Positions 44,903-54,783 of a stretch of DNA of 64,000 nt are shown piece after piece; position 1 is the stretch's first letter; every line of letters begins with the position of its first letter. The position numbers were made by a program, and so were the translations under genes. The notes under the pieces were generated by a model. That model was not told the DNA's origin. It worked only from the letters and a program-made list of their open reading frames with translations, and did not search any database. The DNA lies in contig JABCTZ010000032.1 in the NCBI GenBank assembly GCA_018238155.1, positions 215,034-279,033 of the forward strand. Direction: 5' to 3'. This stretch comes from Candidatus Heimdallarchaeota archaeon. Its GTDB lineage: Archaea; Asgardarchaeota; Heimdallarchaeia; JABLTI01.

Positions 44903-45823
44903 ATGAAGAAATGGCTTAAAATAACTCTTACTATAAGCATAATTGTTTTGGTAGTTTCAGGTGCACTAGTCGTTTTTGTAATTATTCCAGTTGTTGGTAA
45001 GAATACCATGCTTCATCCTGCTCATGAACTCATGACTTACTATCCCAACGAATTGGAAATGACCTATTCAAATGTCACTATTCCAACCTCCGATGGGCTG
45101 GATTTGAAAGGTTGGTACATTGATCCTCAGGACCTAAATGATCCAAACTCAAATATAACACTAATAGTTTTGCATGGTGCAACTCATTCGAAATCTTGGA
45201 TGCTTGAGCATTATGGTGAAGGGTTTTATAATCAAGGATATAGAATGCTTTTCTTTGACTCACGAAATCGTGGTGAATCTCCTGATACTGAACTTGGTTT
45301 AACATGGGGATTAGATGAAGTAAAGGACATTCGAGCTGCAGTCGATTATGTTAAAAATCAACCTGAGGTAAATGATTCTCAAGTAGTAATCTTTGCAGAA
45401 AGTCAAGGTGCAGCAACACTCCTTTTTTATGCTGCTGAATACAATGATGTAGCTGCAATAATTGCTGATTCTTCTTGGGCTTTTGGTGATTTAATGATCA
45501 AAAGAGCATATCCCATGCGCTCTGGTTTCTCATGGGCAATTTTCGGTCAAATCACAATTGCTATGATGGAAAAACATTATGGTTTTACATTCGCGGATAT
45601 ATCACCTGCAAATGTATGTGTAAATATTACTATTCCCACTTACATCATTCACGGAAAAGATGATTTGGATATTGATCCCGAAGATTCCCTAACAATATAT
45701 ACTGCTTTAATTAATTCAATTTCGAGAACGCTTTGGCGGGTTAATGGCAGGGGACATGTTGAAGCTTACCTGGAATCAGATTATTTCACAAGGTTCAATC
45801 AATTTCTTATTGATTATATTTAG
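44903..45823 (+). CDS. Membrane-anchored alpha/beta hydrolase
   Basis: This 306-residue protein has an N-terminal transmembrane helix (about 8-32) and then an alpha/beta hydrolase domain. It carries LHGATHSKSWM (oxyanion region), FDSRNRGESPD, nucleophile serine in FAESQGAATLL, acid in HGKDDLDI and histidine in GRGHVEAY. It resembles the bem46/YqkD-type serine hydrolases, probably acting at the outer face of the membrane. The substrate is unknown. ATG 44903 is preferred to TTG 44894; AAAGG lies about 10 bases upstream. Confidence 0.85.
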   Translation: MKKWLKITLTISIIVLVVSGALVVFVIIPVVGKNTMLHPAHELMTYYPNELEMTYSNVTIPTSDGLDLKGWYIDPQDLNDPNSNITLIVLHGATHSKSWMLEHYGEGFYNQGYRMLFFDSRNRGESPDTELGLTWGLDEVKDIRAAVDYVKNQPEVNDSQVVIFAESQGAATLLFYAAEYNDVAAIIADSSWAFGDLMIKRAYPMRSGFSWAIFGQITIAMMEKHYGFTFADISPANVCVNITIPTYIIHGKDDLDIDPEDSLTIYTALINSISRTLWRVNGRGHVEAYLESDYFTRFNQFLIDYI

Positions 45824-45851
45824 GAAAAAAATCATTGAAATTCTTTCCTAA

Positions 45852-46394
45852 TTATTTTTTCTTTTCTATCCATTCATCTCTTAATAGGTCCATATATACT
45901 ACATCATGATATTTACCATTTACAAAATGAGCTTGTCTATGTCGACCAACTTCAGTAAAACCAATTTTAGTATATGATTTGATGGCTCGAGTATTGAAGT
46001 CATAAACTCTTAAATATATTCGATGAAGGTTTAAGTAGTCAAAGCCTACTTTTATCATAACTCTCATTGCATCTGTACCAAAACCTTTTCCCCAATTTTT
46101 TTCAGCATGAATAGTAATGCCTATTTCTGCAGAACGATTAACATTATCAACGTCCATAAGACCCACAGAACCAAGAAATTTTTTCGTTTCCTTGTCATCT
46201 ATAGCGAATTGGAATTCTTTTCCAGCACGACGTCTTTCCCATGTTCCTCGGATCCATTTTTCTTCTTCCTCTCGAGAGAATGGCATTGGAGTTGCAAGAA
46301 ATTCTCTCATTTTCAAATTGTTCCAATTTTTCATAATTTCATCTAAATCTGAAAGCTCTACAGAACGTAGAATTACTTTTTCTCCTTCAAACAT
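45852..46394 (-). CDS. RimJ/RimL-type GNAT acetyltransferase
   Basis: This protein of about 180 residues has VILRSVELSDLDEIMKNWN at the start, EIGITIHAEKNWGKGFGTDAM as the acetyl-CoA loop, and NLHRIYLRVYDFNTRAIKSY, typical of N-acetyltransferases of the RimJ/RimL type. It acetylates the amino group of a protein N terminus, polyamine or small molecule. ATG 46394 is chosen because GGTGA lies about 6 bases upstream; a GTG at 46403 is also in frame. Confidence 0.88.
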   Translation of the reverse strand: MFEGEKVILRSVELSDLDEIMKNWNNLKMREFLATPMPFSREEEEKWIRGTWERRRAGKEFQFAIDDKETKKFLGSVGLMDVDNVNRSAEIGITIHAEKNWGKGFGTDAMRVMIKVGFDYLNLHRIYLRVYDFNTRAIKSYTKIGFTEVGRHRQAHFVNGKYHDVVYMDLLRDEWIEKKK

Positions 46395-46617
46395 TTTATT
46401 CACCTAATACTAATTTTTATTCACTCTATATTCTTAATAAGATAATTGGCAAAAATTGTTGAGATATATGAATTGGAATTTATTGTTCAAGCTTTTTACT
46501 TCTGAAATAGCTTTAAGATAAATAAATACATTCACTATTTTAGTCAAAACTTTGAATTATCTCGTGATTTATACAAAATTTAGTAAAAATTAAATTCTCA
46601 TCTTATATTTATAACTC

Positions 46618-47619
46618 ATGCTAGATTTTAACCTTGATTCAGTTACTCGAGAGAGATTTTGTTTATTACCGACACCAATTCACAAAATGCAAAGACTTAG
46701 TGAAGAACTAGGTAAAGTAAATATTTTCGTTAAAAGAGATGATTTGACTGGAATTGCTTTTGGTGGAAACAAAAATCGAAAATTAGAATTTTTACTTGCT
46801 GATGCGAAAGCGAAAGGGGCGGATGTAATCCTAACTGAAGGAGCTTTAACTTCTAATCATTGTTTACAAACAGCGGCATGTTCAGCTAAACTAGGTATGA
46901 AATGTGAGCTTGTTCTTTCAGATGCTGCCTCTGGAGAAAAGATTACTGGAAATATTCTGTTAAATCAAATATTGGACATTCAGATCCATCGTGTTTCATC
47001 AAGTGAAGAACGAAAATCGAAAATGAAAGAACGAGCAAAAATTCTTTCCTCAGAGGGGAAAATGCCTTACATTATTCCTACAGGTGGATCTAATAGAATC
47101 GGTATCTTTGGTTATATTGCTTGCATGAAAGAAATTGCTGTTCAATCAAAAGAAATGAACATTCAATTTGATTATTTTGTTTTTGGTACTGGAAGTGCAG
47201 GAACTCAAGCAGGTCTAGTTGCTGGAAAATTATTATATTATCCTGATATTGAAATAATTGGTATAAATGTTGGAGATAATAGAGAAGAAATAATTTCTGC
47301 AACAATGGAAATCATTGAACAATTTGAGGAAGATTGGTCATTGCAAGTTGGACTCAAAGATTTAGATATTATTGTTAATGATGGTTATTTTGGAGAAGGG
47401 TATGGAATAGCATCACCTGAGTTAGTTGAAACACTAAAATTAGTAGCCAAGCTCGAAGGAATTTTCCTTGATCCCGTATATAATGGAAAAGCAATGGTGG
47501 GTTTGATTGACTTAATTCATACTGGGAAAATTCAACAAGAATCGAATGTTCTCTTTCTTCATTCTGGAGGAGGACCGGCTATATTTGCATTTGATGACGT
47601 ATTTGGGAAGAAATTATAA
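46618..47619 (+). CDS. D-cysteine desulfhydrase / ACC deaminase-family PLP enzyme
   Basis: This 333-residue fold-type II PLP enzyme has KRDDLTGIAFGGNKNRKLEF (PLP lysine in GGNKNRK), ALTSNHCLQTAACSAKLG, the phosphate loop IIPTGGSNRIGIFGY and GTGSAGTQAGL. This is the D-cysteine desulfhydrase/1-aminocyclopropane-1-carboxylate deaminase group; archaeal members usually act on D-cysteine or other amino acids rather than ACC. ATG 46618 is clear. Long AT-rich intergenic sequence precedes it, and a long-range inverted repeat with T-runs follows. Confidence 0.88.
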   Translation: MLDFNLDSVTRERFCLLPTPIHKMQRLSEELGKVNIFVKRDDLTGIAFGGNKNRKLEFLLADAKAKGADVILTEGALTSNHCLQTAACSAKLGMKCELVLSDAASGEKITGNILLNQILDIQIHRVSSSEERKSKMKERAKILSSEGKMPYIIPTGGSNRIGIFGYIACMKEIAVQSKEMNIQFDYFVFGTGSAGTQAGLVAGKLLYYPDIEIIGINVGDNREEIISATMEIIEQFEEDWSLQVGLKDLDIIVNDGYFGEGYGIASPELVETLKLVAKLEGIFLDPVYNGKAMVGLIDLIHTGKIQQESNVLFLHSGGGPAIFAFDDVFGKKL

Positions 47620-47635
47620 ATAACTTAAATGTCAA

Positions 47636-47700
47636 AAAAAGCATTGGGTTTAGTTTTATATAGTTTCTTTCTTTTTTTTTCTTTCTTCTTAATGCTTTTT
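47636..47700 (+). terminator. T-rich terminator region with 10-bp inverted repeat
   Basis: AAAAAGCATT (47636-47645) is complementary to AATGCTTTTT (47691-47700), with long T-runs inside and after. A stem with a 45-base loop is weak, but the T-runs alone fit archaeal termination after the PLP enzyme gene. Confidence 0.4.
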
Positions 47701-47795
47701 CTAACTAAAATTTAATATTATAAATAACGGTATTCATATTGCATTGTAGCATTATCAATTATATAGACTAAAATGTAATACTAGGTGAAACAACA

Positions 47796-48020
47796 ATGGG
47801 CAAAAATACAAATGTAACATTCAAGGTTAGTGGTATGAGTTGCAATGGCTGTTCAGCTTCCATTGGACGGGCTGTAACCCGATTAGATGGTGTTGAAGAA
47901 GCTCAAGCAGATTTTTCAAAAGGAATTGCTGAAGTTAAATTTAACGAAAAAGATATCGCTAAAGAAAAAATAATTGAAACAATACACAATCTTGGTTTCA
48001 AGGTTGAAGGTGAATTATAA
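47796..48020 (+). CDS. Copper chaperone CopZ-like heavy-metal-binding protein
   Basis: This 74-residue single HMA domain has the metal site GMSCNGCSASI and the domain's GVEEAQADFSKG and LGFKVEG elements. It carries Cu(I) to the ATPase whose gene begins 23 bases downstream. TAGGTGAA precedes ATG 47796. The pairing with CopA makes copper handling the likely job. Confidence 0.9.
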   Translation: MGKNTNVTFKVSGMSCNGCSASIGRAVTRLDGVEEAQADFSKGIAEVKFNEKDIAKEKIIETIHNLGFKVEGEL

Positions 48021-48042
48021 CTTAATTTTGTAGGTGATACTT

Positions 48043-50514
48043 GTGACAGAAATAGATGATAATCAACAAACTAAAAAAACAGTCAAAATAGGAATCACAG
48101 GTATGACTTGCGCTGCATGTAGTAGTGCTGTCGAACGATCTCTGGGGAAAACAGCTGGTGTAGATAACGCAATAGTTAGTTTAGCAACAAATGATGCATC
48201 AATTTCCTATAATCCTAACATAGTTTCTGAAACAGATCTTATTGAAGCTATTGAGGGAATCGGTTATGGTGTTCGATTAGAAAAAGTTGAAATAATTATT
48301 AATGGAATGACTTGTGCTTCTTGCTCTGCGAATGTTGAGAAAGCTCTCAAAAAAGTTAATGGTGTAATAACTGCAGCAGCTAATCTCACAACAAGAAAAG
48401 CAGTAGTTGAATTCAACCCCGCACTTACAAACATAACTTTTCTTGAAAAAGCAATCAACGATGTAGGTTATGAGGTAGAGAAATCCTTAGAAGAGGATGC
48501 ACTTACGTTGAGACGTAGACTGGAACGTGAAGAGAAATTACATTATCGTAATCGACTCATTTTTGGTGTTATTTTTACAACACCTTTAATGGTTTTCATG
48601 TTTATTGATCTTGCAATTGATGGATTCATGATGCTTGATTGGGTTCGCTATACAATGTTAGCATTAGCTACTCCTGTTTACTTGTATGTTGGTTGGCCTT
48701 TCTTTAAAAGTGCATTCAAAGTGGTTACCCACTTCACATCAAATATGGATGTATTGGTTACACTTGGTAGTAGTGCCGCATTTATCTATAGTATCATTTC
48801 CTTAGTTATTGGTGGACCATTATATTTCGAATCTGCAGCTTTCATCTTAACTGCATTAGTAGTTGGAAAATTCCTTGAAGCCGTTGCAAAAGGAAGAACT
48901 TCAGACTCAATAACTAAACTTCTTGGGTTACAAGCCAAAACTGCTAGAATAATCCATGATGGAGAAGAAATGGACATACCAATAGAGAGTGTCATTGTTG
49001 ATGATATTGTTATTGTCCGTCCTGGAGAAAAAGTGCCTGTAGACGGCATAATTATTGAAGGCAATACTGCCATAGATGAATCAATGCTTACTGGAGAAAG
49101 TATGTTAGTAGATAAAAAACCAGGTGATCTGGTAATTGGAGCAACTATCAATAAAAACGGTTTTATTAAATTTAAGGCGGATAAAATTGGTTCTGATACT
49201 GTATTATCTCAAATTATTAAATCTGTAGAGGATGCTCAAGGTAGTAAAGCTCCTGTTCAAAGATTAGCTGACAAAGTTTCAGCTTACTTCGTTCCAGCAG
49301 TAATAGTGATTGCTTTTACCACATTAACAATATGGTTAGTTGGAGGAGGTCTTTTTGGATTTACTCCCATTCTTCCCATAATAACTCAAAGTTGGTATAC
49401 ACATGCTATACTAAATACTGTTGCTGTTTTGGTTATTGCTTGTCCATGTGCTCTTGGATTAGCGACTCCAACCGGAATAATGGTTGGTTCTGGTAAAGGA
49501 GCTGAACTAGGTATTCTTTTCAAGAACGCAGAATCACTTGAACGAACTCAAGAATTAGATACTGTGATATTTGATAAAACTGGCACTTTAACAAAAGGCA
49601 CCCCTGAAGTCACAGATATAATCTCTCTACAAAGCTCTTTCTCTGAGGAAGAAATGATTCGTTTATCAGCAAGTGCCGAAAAAGGTTCAGAACACTCCTT
49701 GGGCGAATCTATTGTTCGTGGTGCTATCATGAGAAATCAAACTCTTCTTGATCCATCAGAATTCAAGGCTATTCCAGGTAAAGGAATAATCGCAAAAGTA
49801 GACACAAAGGAAATAGTTCTTGGCAATATTGCTCTAATGACAGAGCAGTCTATAAATGTTCAAGATTCAACTCTCACTGAAATTGAAAGATTACAAAAAC
49901 AAGGTAAAACTGTAATGCTTGTTGTAATAAATGGACAGCTATCTGGTTTAATTGCAGTTGCAGATACTATCAAAGAATCTTCAAGAAAAGCTGTACAAAT
50001 GCTAACTGCTCTTGGAATAAAAGTGGTTATGCTAACTGGTGATAATGAGCGAACTGCTCAAGCTATCGCAAAAGAAGCCGGTATAAACGAAATTTTTGCT
50101 GAGGTTTTACCAGAAGAAAAAGCTAACAAAGTAAAAGAATTGCAAGCTGTCGGTCGCATTGTTGGAATGGTTGGCGATGGAACTAATGACGCTCCTGCTT
50201 TAGCTCAAGCGGATATTGGTTTTGCTGTTGCATCTGGAACTGATGTTTCAATTGAAACTTCTTCTGTTACTCTTATGAGGAATGATCTAACTCAAGTAAT
50301 AGATGCTATTGAATTAAGTAAAGCTACTTTAAAAATCATTAAAGGAAATCTTCTTTGGGCTTTCTTATTCAATATTATCGCAATACCTGTTGCAGCAATT
50401 GGTATTCTCAACCCAATGATAGCTGCAGGTGCAATGGCATTTAGCTCTGTTTTTGTTGTAACAAATTCATTGCGCTTGAAACTTTTTAAGCCTAAGCTTA
50501 GTAACAATAACTAG
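48043..50514 (+). CDS. copA: Copper-exporting P1B-type ATPase
   Basis: This 823-residue protein has two N-terminal HMA domains (GMTCAACSS and GMTCASCSA). Eight transmembrane helices follow, with the CPC ion site ACPCALGLATP, actuator loop LTGES, phosphorylation site DKTGTLTKG, and hinge GDGTNDAPA. CPC with twin CxxC domains is the Cu(I)-export class (P1B-1). GTG 48043 is preferred to the GTG at 48034 because GGTGA (48033-48037) lies 5 bases upstream. It is cotranscribed with copZ. Confidence 0.95.
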   Translation: MTEIDDNQQTKKTVKIGITGMTCAACSSAVERSLGKTAGVDNAIVSLATNDASISYNPNIVSETDLIEAIEGIGYGVRLEKVEIIINGMTCASCSANVEKALKKVNGVITAAANLTTRKAVVEFNPALTNITFLEKAINDVGYEVEKSLEEDALTLRRRLEREEKLHYRNRLIFGVIFTTPLMVFMFIDLAIDGFMMLDWVRYTMLALATPVYLYVGWPFFKSAFKVVTHFTSNMDVLVTLGSSAAFIYSIISLVIGGPLYFESAAFILTALVVGKFLEAVAKGRTSDSITKLLGLQAKTARIIHDGEEMDIPIESVIVDDIVIVRPGEKVPVDGIIIEGNTAIDESMLTGESMLVDKKPGDLVIGATINKNGFIKFKADKIGSDTVLSQIIKSVEDAQGSKAPVQRLADKVSAYFVPAVIVIAFTTLTIWLVGGGLFGFTPILPIITQSWYTHAILNTVAVLVIACPCALGLATPTGIMVGSGKGAELGILFKNAESLERTQELDTVIFDKTGTLTKGTPEVTDIISLQSSFSEEEMIRLSASAEKGSEHSLGESIVRGAIMRNQTLLDPSEFKAIPGKGIIAKVDTKEIVLGNIALMTEQSINVQDSTLTEIERLQKQGKTVMLVVINGQLSGLIAVADTIKESSRKAVQMLTALGIKVVMLTGDNERTAQAIAKEAGINEIFAEVLPEEKANKVKELQAVGRIVGMVGDGTNDAPALAQADIGFAVASGTDVSIETSSVTLMRNDLTQVIDAIELSKATLKIIKGNLLWAFLFNIIAIPVAAIGILNPMIAAGAMAFSSVFVVTNSLRLKLFKPKLSNNN

Positions 50515-50647
50515 AAAGATATTGCCATTTTTTACTCTCATTGTTGTATAGTAAATCTTTATTTAGTAAATGATATTATCTTTCTTTATAGAAAGGAAAG
50601 TAGACACCTTTCAAAAATATAAACTAAAAAATGTAGGCGTGAAATCA

Positions 50648-51805
50648 TTGAGTGATCAAGGTAAACATTCCTTAGTTAAAACACTTCAGTGCTCTACTTG
50701 TGGAGCACCCATGAAACCTTCAGCGGAATCTATTATTACTATCTGCAATTTCTGTGGAGATATTACCGCTGAAAGTCCTGTTAGTCCTCACATAATTGTT
50801 AAACCCTTACCTTTGCAACCTCCTGAAGGTGTTGATGACATCCGGAAGATGGAATTAATTTTAGTACCATTTTTTGAAGTACAAGCACAAATTGATGTTG
50901 ATGCTAAAGGATACCAAAGACGGGAAAGGACTGAATCGAAAACCGTACGACGTGGTGGTGAAACACACACAGAAACCAAAACGATTATAGAATATCGTCC
51001 TTGGAGAATAACTCACCACGGAACTCAAGCAGTGAGATTTTTAGCTAGACAAGAATTTACTATGTTTGGTGCTGGAGAATTAATATCTAATGTTTCTAAA
51101 TCATTAGGTGGAGAACCAATGCCATTTAATTCTACGTTTATTAAAAAACTTGCAAGTGAAGACTCAAGCCGCTCCTTAGAAGCTCTAAGTCCTGAATGGG
51201 GACAAGATGAAGCAGGTAAAAAAGCGGGAGAAGTTGTTTACGAAGCTGCTTATGCTCGAGCGAAATCCGAAATGCATGAAGTTTTTGATACTCATGTTAA
51301 CTTCAAACCCTTATCCAAACCAGCATTATTACATCAACCTCTTCTACTAATTAGAAGAAAAATACAAGGTAGATCTTATCGTGCTGCTTATCATTGGGGT
51401 TCAGGAAAATTGCTTCGAGAAGAACAACCAATCAAGAATCGACGTTTAATGGTGTTCTTTGCAATTTTGTGCTTTCTAGCTACACCAGTCTTTGCACAGT
51501 TAGGATATAATTTCTATTTCAATTCTGGTGAAGAAATATGGGCTTTGATTGTCTTTGGAGTATTAGCTCTTGCAGGAATAATTGGCGCAATTTTGTTGCT
51601 CATTAGGTCATACAAACCGCACAAAATAAAATCTAGTGGTGCTAAAGTTTCATTATTTGACTTTCAAAAAGTAACTGTTAATCAACCACCTCAACCAACG
51701 ACTAGCGGAACTGGTAAAAAAGCCGGCTTTTGCACAAAATGTGGTGACCCACTTGAACCGAATCAAAAATTCTGTGAAAAATGTGGGCATACCGTAGGGA
51801 GTTGA
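50648..51805 (+). CDS. Zinc-ribbon membrane protein (pair member 1)
   Basis: The N terminus carries a zinc ribbon (LQCSTCGAP then CNFCGD). A soluble beta-rich middle with LILVPFFEVQAQIDVDAKG follows, then two transmembrane helices (AILCFLATPVFA; ALIVFGVLALAGIIGAIL), and the C terminus is a second ribbon (FCTKCGDP, FCEKCG). TTG 50648 with GGCGTGA upstream fits a start shortly before the ribbon; the frame is open to ATG 50570, so the start is uncertain. It ends 8 bases before the next, related gene. The function is unknown. Confidence 0.68.
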   Translation: MSDQGKHSLVKTLQCSTCGAPMKPSAESIITICNFCGDITAESPVSPHIIVKPLPLQPPEGVDDIRKMELILVPFFEVQAQIDVDAKGYQRRERTESKTVRRGGETHTETKTIIEYRPWRITHHGTQAVRFLARQEFTMFGAGELISNVSKSLGGEPMPFNSTFIKKLASEDSSRSLEALSPEWGQDEAGKKAGEVVYEAAYARAKSEMHEVFDTHVNFKPLSKPALLHQPLLLIRRKIQGRSYRAAYHWGSGKLLREEQPIKNRRLMVFFAILCFLATPVFAQLGYNFYFNSGEEIWALIVFGVLALAGIIGAILLLIRSYKPHKIKSSGAKVSLFDFQKVTVNQPPQPTTSGTGKKAGFCTKCGDPLEPNQKFCEKCGHTVGS

Positions 51806-51813
51806 TATCAAAA

Positions 51814-52782
51814 ATGGCAACACAAAACCAATCTAAGAAAATACAATGCGGTAACTGTAAAGCAGAGAATGATGTTCCTCCTTATACATCTGTAGTAACA
51901 TGTGAATACTGTGGAACTCCAAATGAATTACAAAGTGGCAAAATAATCGAAAATCACCACATGTTATCAGTGTACTTTAGTGGTTCTGAACTAACAGAAC
52001 TTATTCCACAATACCTTTCTAAATATGTCGGAGTGCCCGAGGATTTTGCTGATAAAACAGTTTTCAAACAATTTGAACTTCGAATGATGCCATTTTGGGT
52101 TTTCAAATTCCATGCTCATACAGACTACAAAGGAATGGGTAAATATGTTAATCCTAATCAAACAAATGCATGGAGTCAGCATATAAGTATAAAGCAGCGA
52201 CCAGAACAAGGTTCGATTGATCTAGATCAAACTTGTCTTATTTTCGGTTACAGAGAACAACACAAAGAAATTCGTGATGAAAAAGTTCCTGTAGGTTCTA
52301 AAACTGCATTTGATATCAAAGCAGTTCAAGCTGAAGGCGGAGTTATCCTTGATACCGAAATCGGTTATGATGATGCTTATGCTATTGCAGAAGGACAAGT
52401 TAAAAATCGCCATCAAAAATTGATTTATCGAGAAATTGTTAAAATTGATGGTATGAATCAAACCATAAACCTCAAAGAAATCTCTTATTTACATGTGCCC
52501 TTTTACCGAGTAATCTATGGTTATGGAGATTGGGAAGGTGAAGCATTAGTTGATGCTGCAAGAGGAAAAGTTCTTCGAGCAGAGTATCCCGTATCCCGTT
52601 CTCATCGATTCTGGGGATTATTTGGTATAGTCTTTGCCCTCGGACTTATGGGTTTAGCAATCTATTTAGCATTTGCAAGCAGCTGGGCTATAGCTGGTTA
52701 TGTTGGCATAGTCGTTTTCTTAGGCTTCCTTATCTTCATGATGAAGGAAACTTTCACGAAGAAGAAAGTGGCTTCTGAATAG
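51814..52782 (+). CDS. Zinc-ribbon membrane protein (pair member 2)
   Basis: This 322-residue protein is organised like its upstream neighbour: ribbon (IQCGNCKAEND then CEYCGTP), a middle domain with FELRMMPFWVFKFHAHTDYKG and YLHVPFYRVIYGYG, and two C-terminal helices ending in a lysine-rich tail. It lacks the final ribbon. ATG 51814 follows the stop of member 1 by 8 bases; an earlier in-frame ATG (51781) lies inside that gene. The two are probably a functional pair. A hairpin terminator follows. Confidence 0.68.
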   Translation: MATQNQSKKIQCGNCKAENDVPPYTSVVTCEYCGTPNELQSGKIIENHHMLSVYFSGSELTELIPQYLSKYVGVPEDFADKTVFKQFELRMMPFWVFKFHAHTDYKGMGKYVNPNQTNAWSQHISIKQRPEQGSIDLDQTCLIFGYREQHKEIRDEKVPVGSKTAFDIKAVQAEGGVILDTEIGYDDAYAIAEGQVKNRHQKLIYREIVKIDGMNQTINLKEISYLHVPFYRVIYGYGDWEGEALVDAARGKVLRAEYPVSRSHRFWGLFGIVFALGLMGLAIYLAFASSWAIAGYVGIVVFLGFLIFMMKETFTKKKVASE

Positions 52783-52797
52783 TCATCACTTATTATT

Positions 52798-52825
52798 GCA
52801 GGGTTCATTCCCTGTTTCCTTTCTC
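52798..52825 (+). terminator. Hairpin terminator after zinc-ribbon pair
   Basis: CAGGG (52799-52803) pairs with CCCTG (52810-52814) across a 6-base loop, followed by a T-rich tract. It lies 17 bases after the stop. Confidence 0.5.
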
Positions 52826-52922
52826 TTTTTCTTTGAAACCTTTTTAATCTAAAATTGCCATTATCTCTTGTAATGATTTATATTACTTTGTCTTTTAAAT
52901 CTCTTTCAACGGTGTTTCATTT

Positions 52923-53747
52923 ATGATGAAAGTTGGTTACATTCAATTCCATCCTCTGTTTGGTGAAGTAGATTACAATAGAACACATACTCTTGAGCTC
53001 ATACATCAGAGAGCAGATGCAGACCTTCTAGTTTTACCAGAGCTATGTACAACCGGATATCTCTTTACTGATAAAACAGAATTAGAACGATTAGCTGAAT
53101 TTATCCCAGAAGGAAAATCAACTAAGGCTTGGATTAAAATTGCAAAAGAAACTAATACTTATTTGGTTGCTGGAATTTGCGAAAAAACCAAAGATGGCAA
53201 ATTCTATAATTCATCCGTCTTAATTGGACCCGAAGGTTACATTGATACATATCGTAAAATCCATTTATTTAATACTGAAAAAAATTTCTTCTCTCCTGGA
53301 AATGGTCCTTTCAAAATCTATGATATTGGAATAGCAAAACTTGGGATGATTATTTGTTTCGACTGGGCTTTTCCTGAATTGACTAGAATACTAGCATTAA
53401 ATGGTGCTGAGATTATTTGTCACCCTTCCAACTTAGTTCTTAGCTTTGCTCAGAAAGTAATGTTGGCACGTTCAATTGAGAACAGAGTTTATACAATAAC
53501 TGCAAATAGAATTGGTGACGATATTAGACCCTCATCAAAATTAATTTTTACTGGTGAAAGCCAAGTTACAAGCCCGAAAATGGAAATTCTCTTGAAAGCC
53601 AGTGTAGATAAAGAAGAGATAGGTGTTGTGGAAATAGATCCTTTACTTGCTCAAAATAAAATGATAACTGCGAATAATCACATATTTCTTGATAGAAGAG
53701 TTGAGTTGTATCAACCAATAATTAATCATAATGAGCTTGAAAAATAG
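52923..53747 (+). CDS. Nitrilase-superfamily carbon-nitrogen hydrolase
   Basis: This 274-residue enzyme has the Glu-Lys-Cys triad: glutamate in LPELCTTGY, lysine in YRKIHLFNTEK and cysteine in IICFDWAFPE. The fold fits amidases such as those acting on omega-amides or carbamoyl compounds; the subgroup (for example N-carbamoylputrescine amidase versus omega-amidase) cannot be told here. It starts at ATG 52923 or 52926. The SDR gene begins about 80 bases downstream. Confidence 0.92.
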   Translation: MMKVGYIQFHPLFGEVDYNRTHTLELIHQRADADLLVLPELCTTGYLFTDKTELERLAEFIPEGKSTKAWIKIAKETNTYLVAGICEKTKDGKFYNSSVLIGPEGYIDTYRKIHLFNTEKNFFSPGNGPFKIYDIGIAKLGMIICFDWAFPELTRILALNGAEIICHPSNLVLSFAQKVMLARSIENRVYTITANRIGDDIRPSSKLIFTGESQVTSPKMEILLKASVDKEEIGVVEIDPLLAQNKMITANNHIFLDRRVELYQPIINHNELEK

Positions 53748-53824
53748 TTTTATACTAGACTTAACCTTTGTTAGAAAAAGTTAAATCAAATAATCAATTA
53801 AATGACTATACAGAAGGATTAATG

Positions 53825-54748
53825 ATGGCTATACTAATTACTGGCGGCGCAGGTTTTATTGGTTCTTACCTCGTTCACCGTCTTGTAGAAGCAGATCAAG
53901 AAGTAGTTGTTTATGATATCAATATTGATAATATACAAAATAGGGATGAAAAGGCAATTTATATTGAAGGAGATATTTCTAATATTGATCAACTGAAAGA
54001 AGTAATTGAGAAATACGATTTTGATTCAATATTTCATCTTGCTTCCATTCTCCCTCCCAAAACTGAGGAAGATCCATATGTTGCGTTTAAAATAAATATT
54101 GAAGGAACAATGAATGTTCTCAATACTGCTTGCAACCATGGAATCAAAACGATTATTTATCCGAGTTCTGCTACAGTTTTTGGTCCAAATAGGCAACCTC
54201 CTTTTACTGAGGAAGATTTACGTGATCCGTGGACTGTATACAGTTCATTCAAAATTTGTAATGAAATTATTGGATCTATTTATGCTAAAAAATTTGATAT
54301 TAATTTTCGTGCAGTTCGATTCCCAGTCGTTTTAGGTCATGGTGCTGATCCTATGTCAGGTATGTCTAGTTATCCTATCGAAATGATGGACGATGCACTT
54401 CATGGTGTTCCCTATATTGCCAAAGTTTCTCCAGAAACAAGAATCCCAATTATCCATATTGAAGAAGCAGTTCAAGTTTTGATTAACCTTTGGAGAAGCA
54501 ATCAACTTCATTTTGAAATCTATGATATCGATGGTTTGTGGGTAACTGCGAAAGAGATTGCTGATGGTATAAAAAAACACATTCCTTCTGCAGAGATAAC
54601 CTTCAAACCAGTAGAGGATGTAATGGTTCAAAAAGTTCTTACCGGAATTAAAGAAGAGAAAGAAAAAGACAGATTCGGTTTTAAAGGCAAACGATTATTG
54701 GATGAGATTCTCCAAGAATATCTCTCGAGAAAGAAACCAGAAAAATGA
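53825..54748 (+). CDS. NAD-dependent epimerase/dehydratase (extended SDR)
   Basis: This 307-residue protein begins MAILITGGAGFIGSYLVHRL, the NAD-binding TGxxGxxG loop, and has the catalytic YSSFK pair (YxxxK) with the upstream serine in YPSSATVFGP. It resembles UDP-sugar or threonine-type epimerase/dehydrogenases of the extended SDR family; members with ATVFGP and ITFKP elements include bacterial and archaeal L-threonine 3-dehydrogenases, so that activity is possible. ATG 53825 (or 53822) is preferred to an upstream in-frame TTG. Confidence 0.88.
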   Translation: MAILITGGAGFIGSYLVHRLVEADQEVVVYDINIDNIQNRDEKAIYIEGDISNIDQLKEVIEKYDFDSIFHLASILPPKTEEDPYVAFKINIEGTMNVLNTACNHGIKTIIYPSSATVFGPNRQPPFTEEDLRDPWTVYSSFKICNEIIGSIYAKKFDINFRAVRFPVVLGHGADPMSGMSSYPIEMMDDALHGVPYIAKVSPETRIPIIHIEEAVQVLINLWRSNQLHFEIYDIDGLWVTAKEIADGIKKHIPSAEITFKPVEDVMVQKVLTGIKEEKEKDRFGFKGKRLLDEILQEYLSRKKPEK

Positions 54749-54783
54749 GTTTGTTTTTAGCACTCATTTTCTAATTTGCTTTT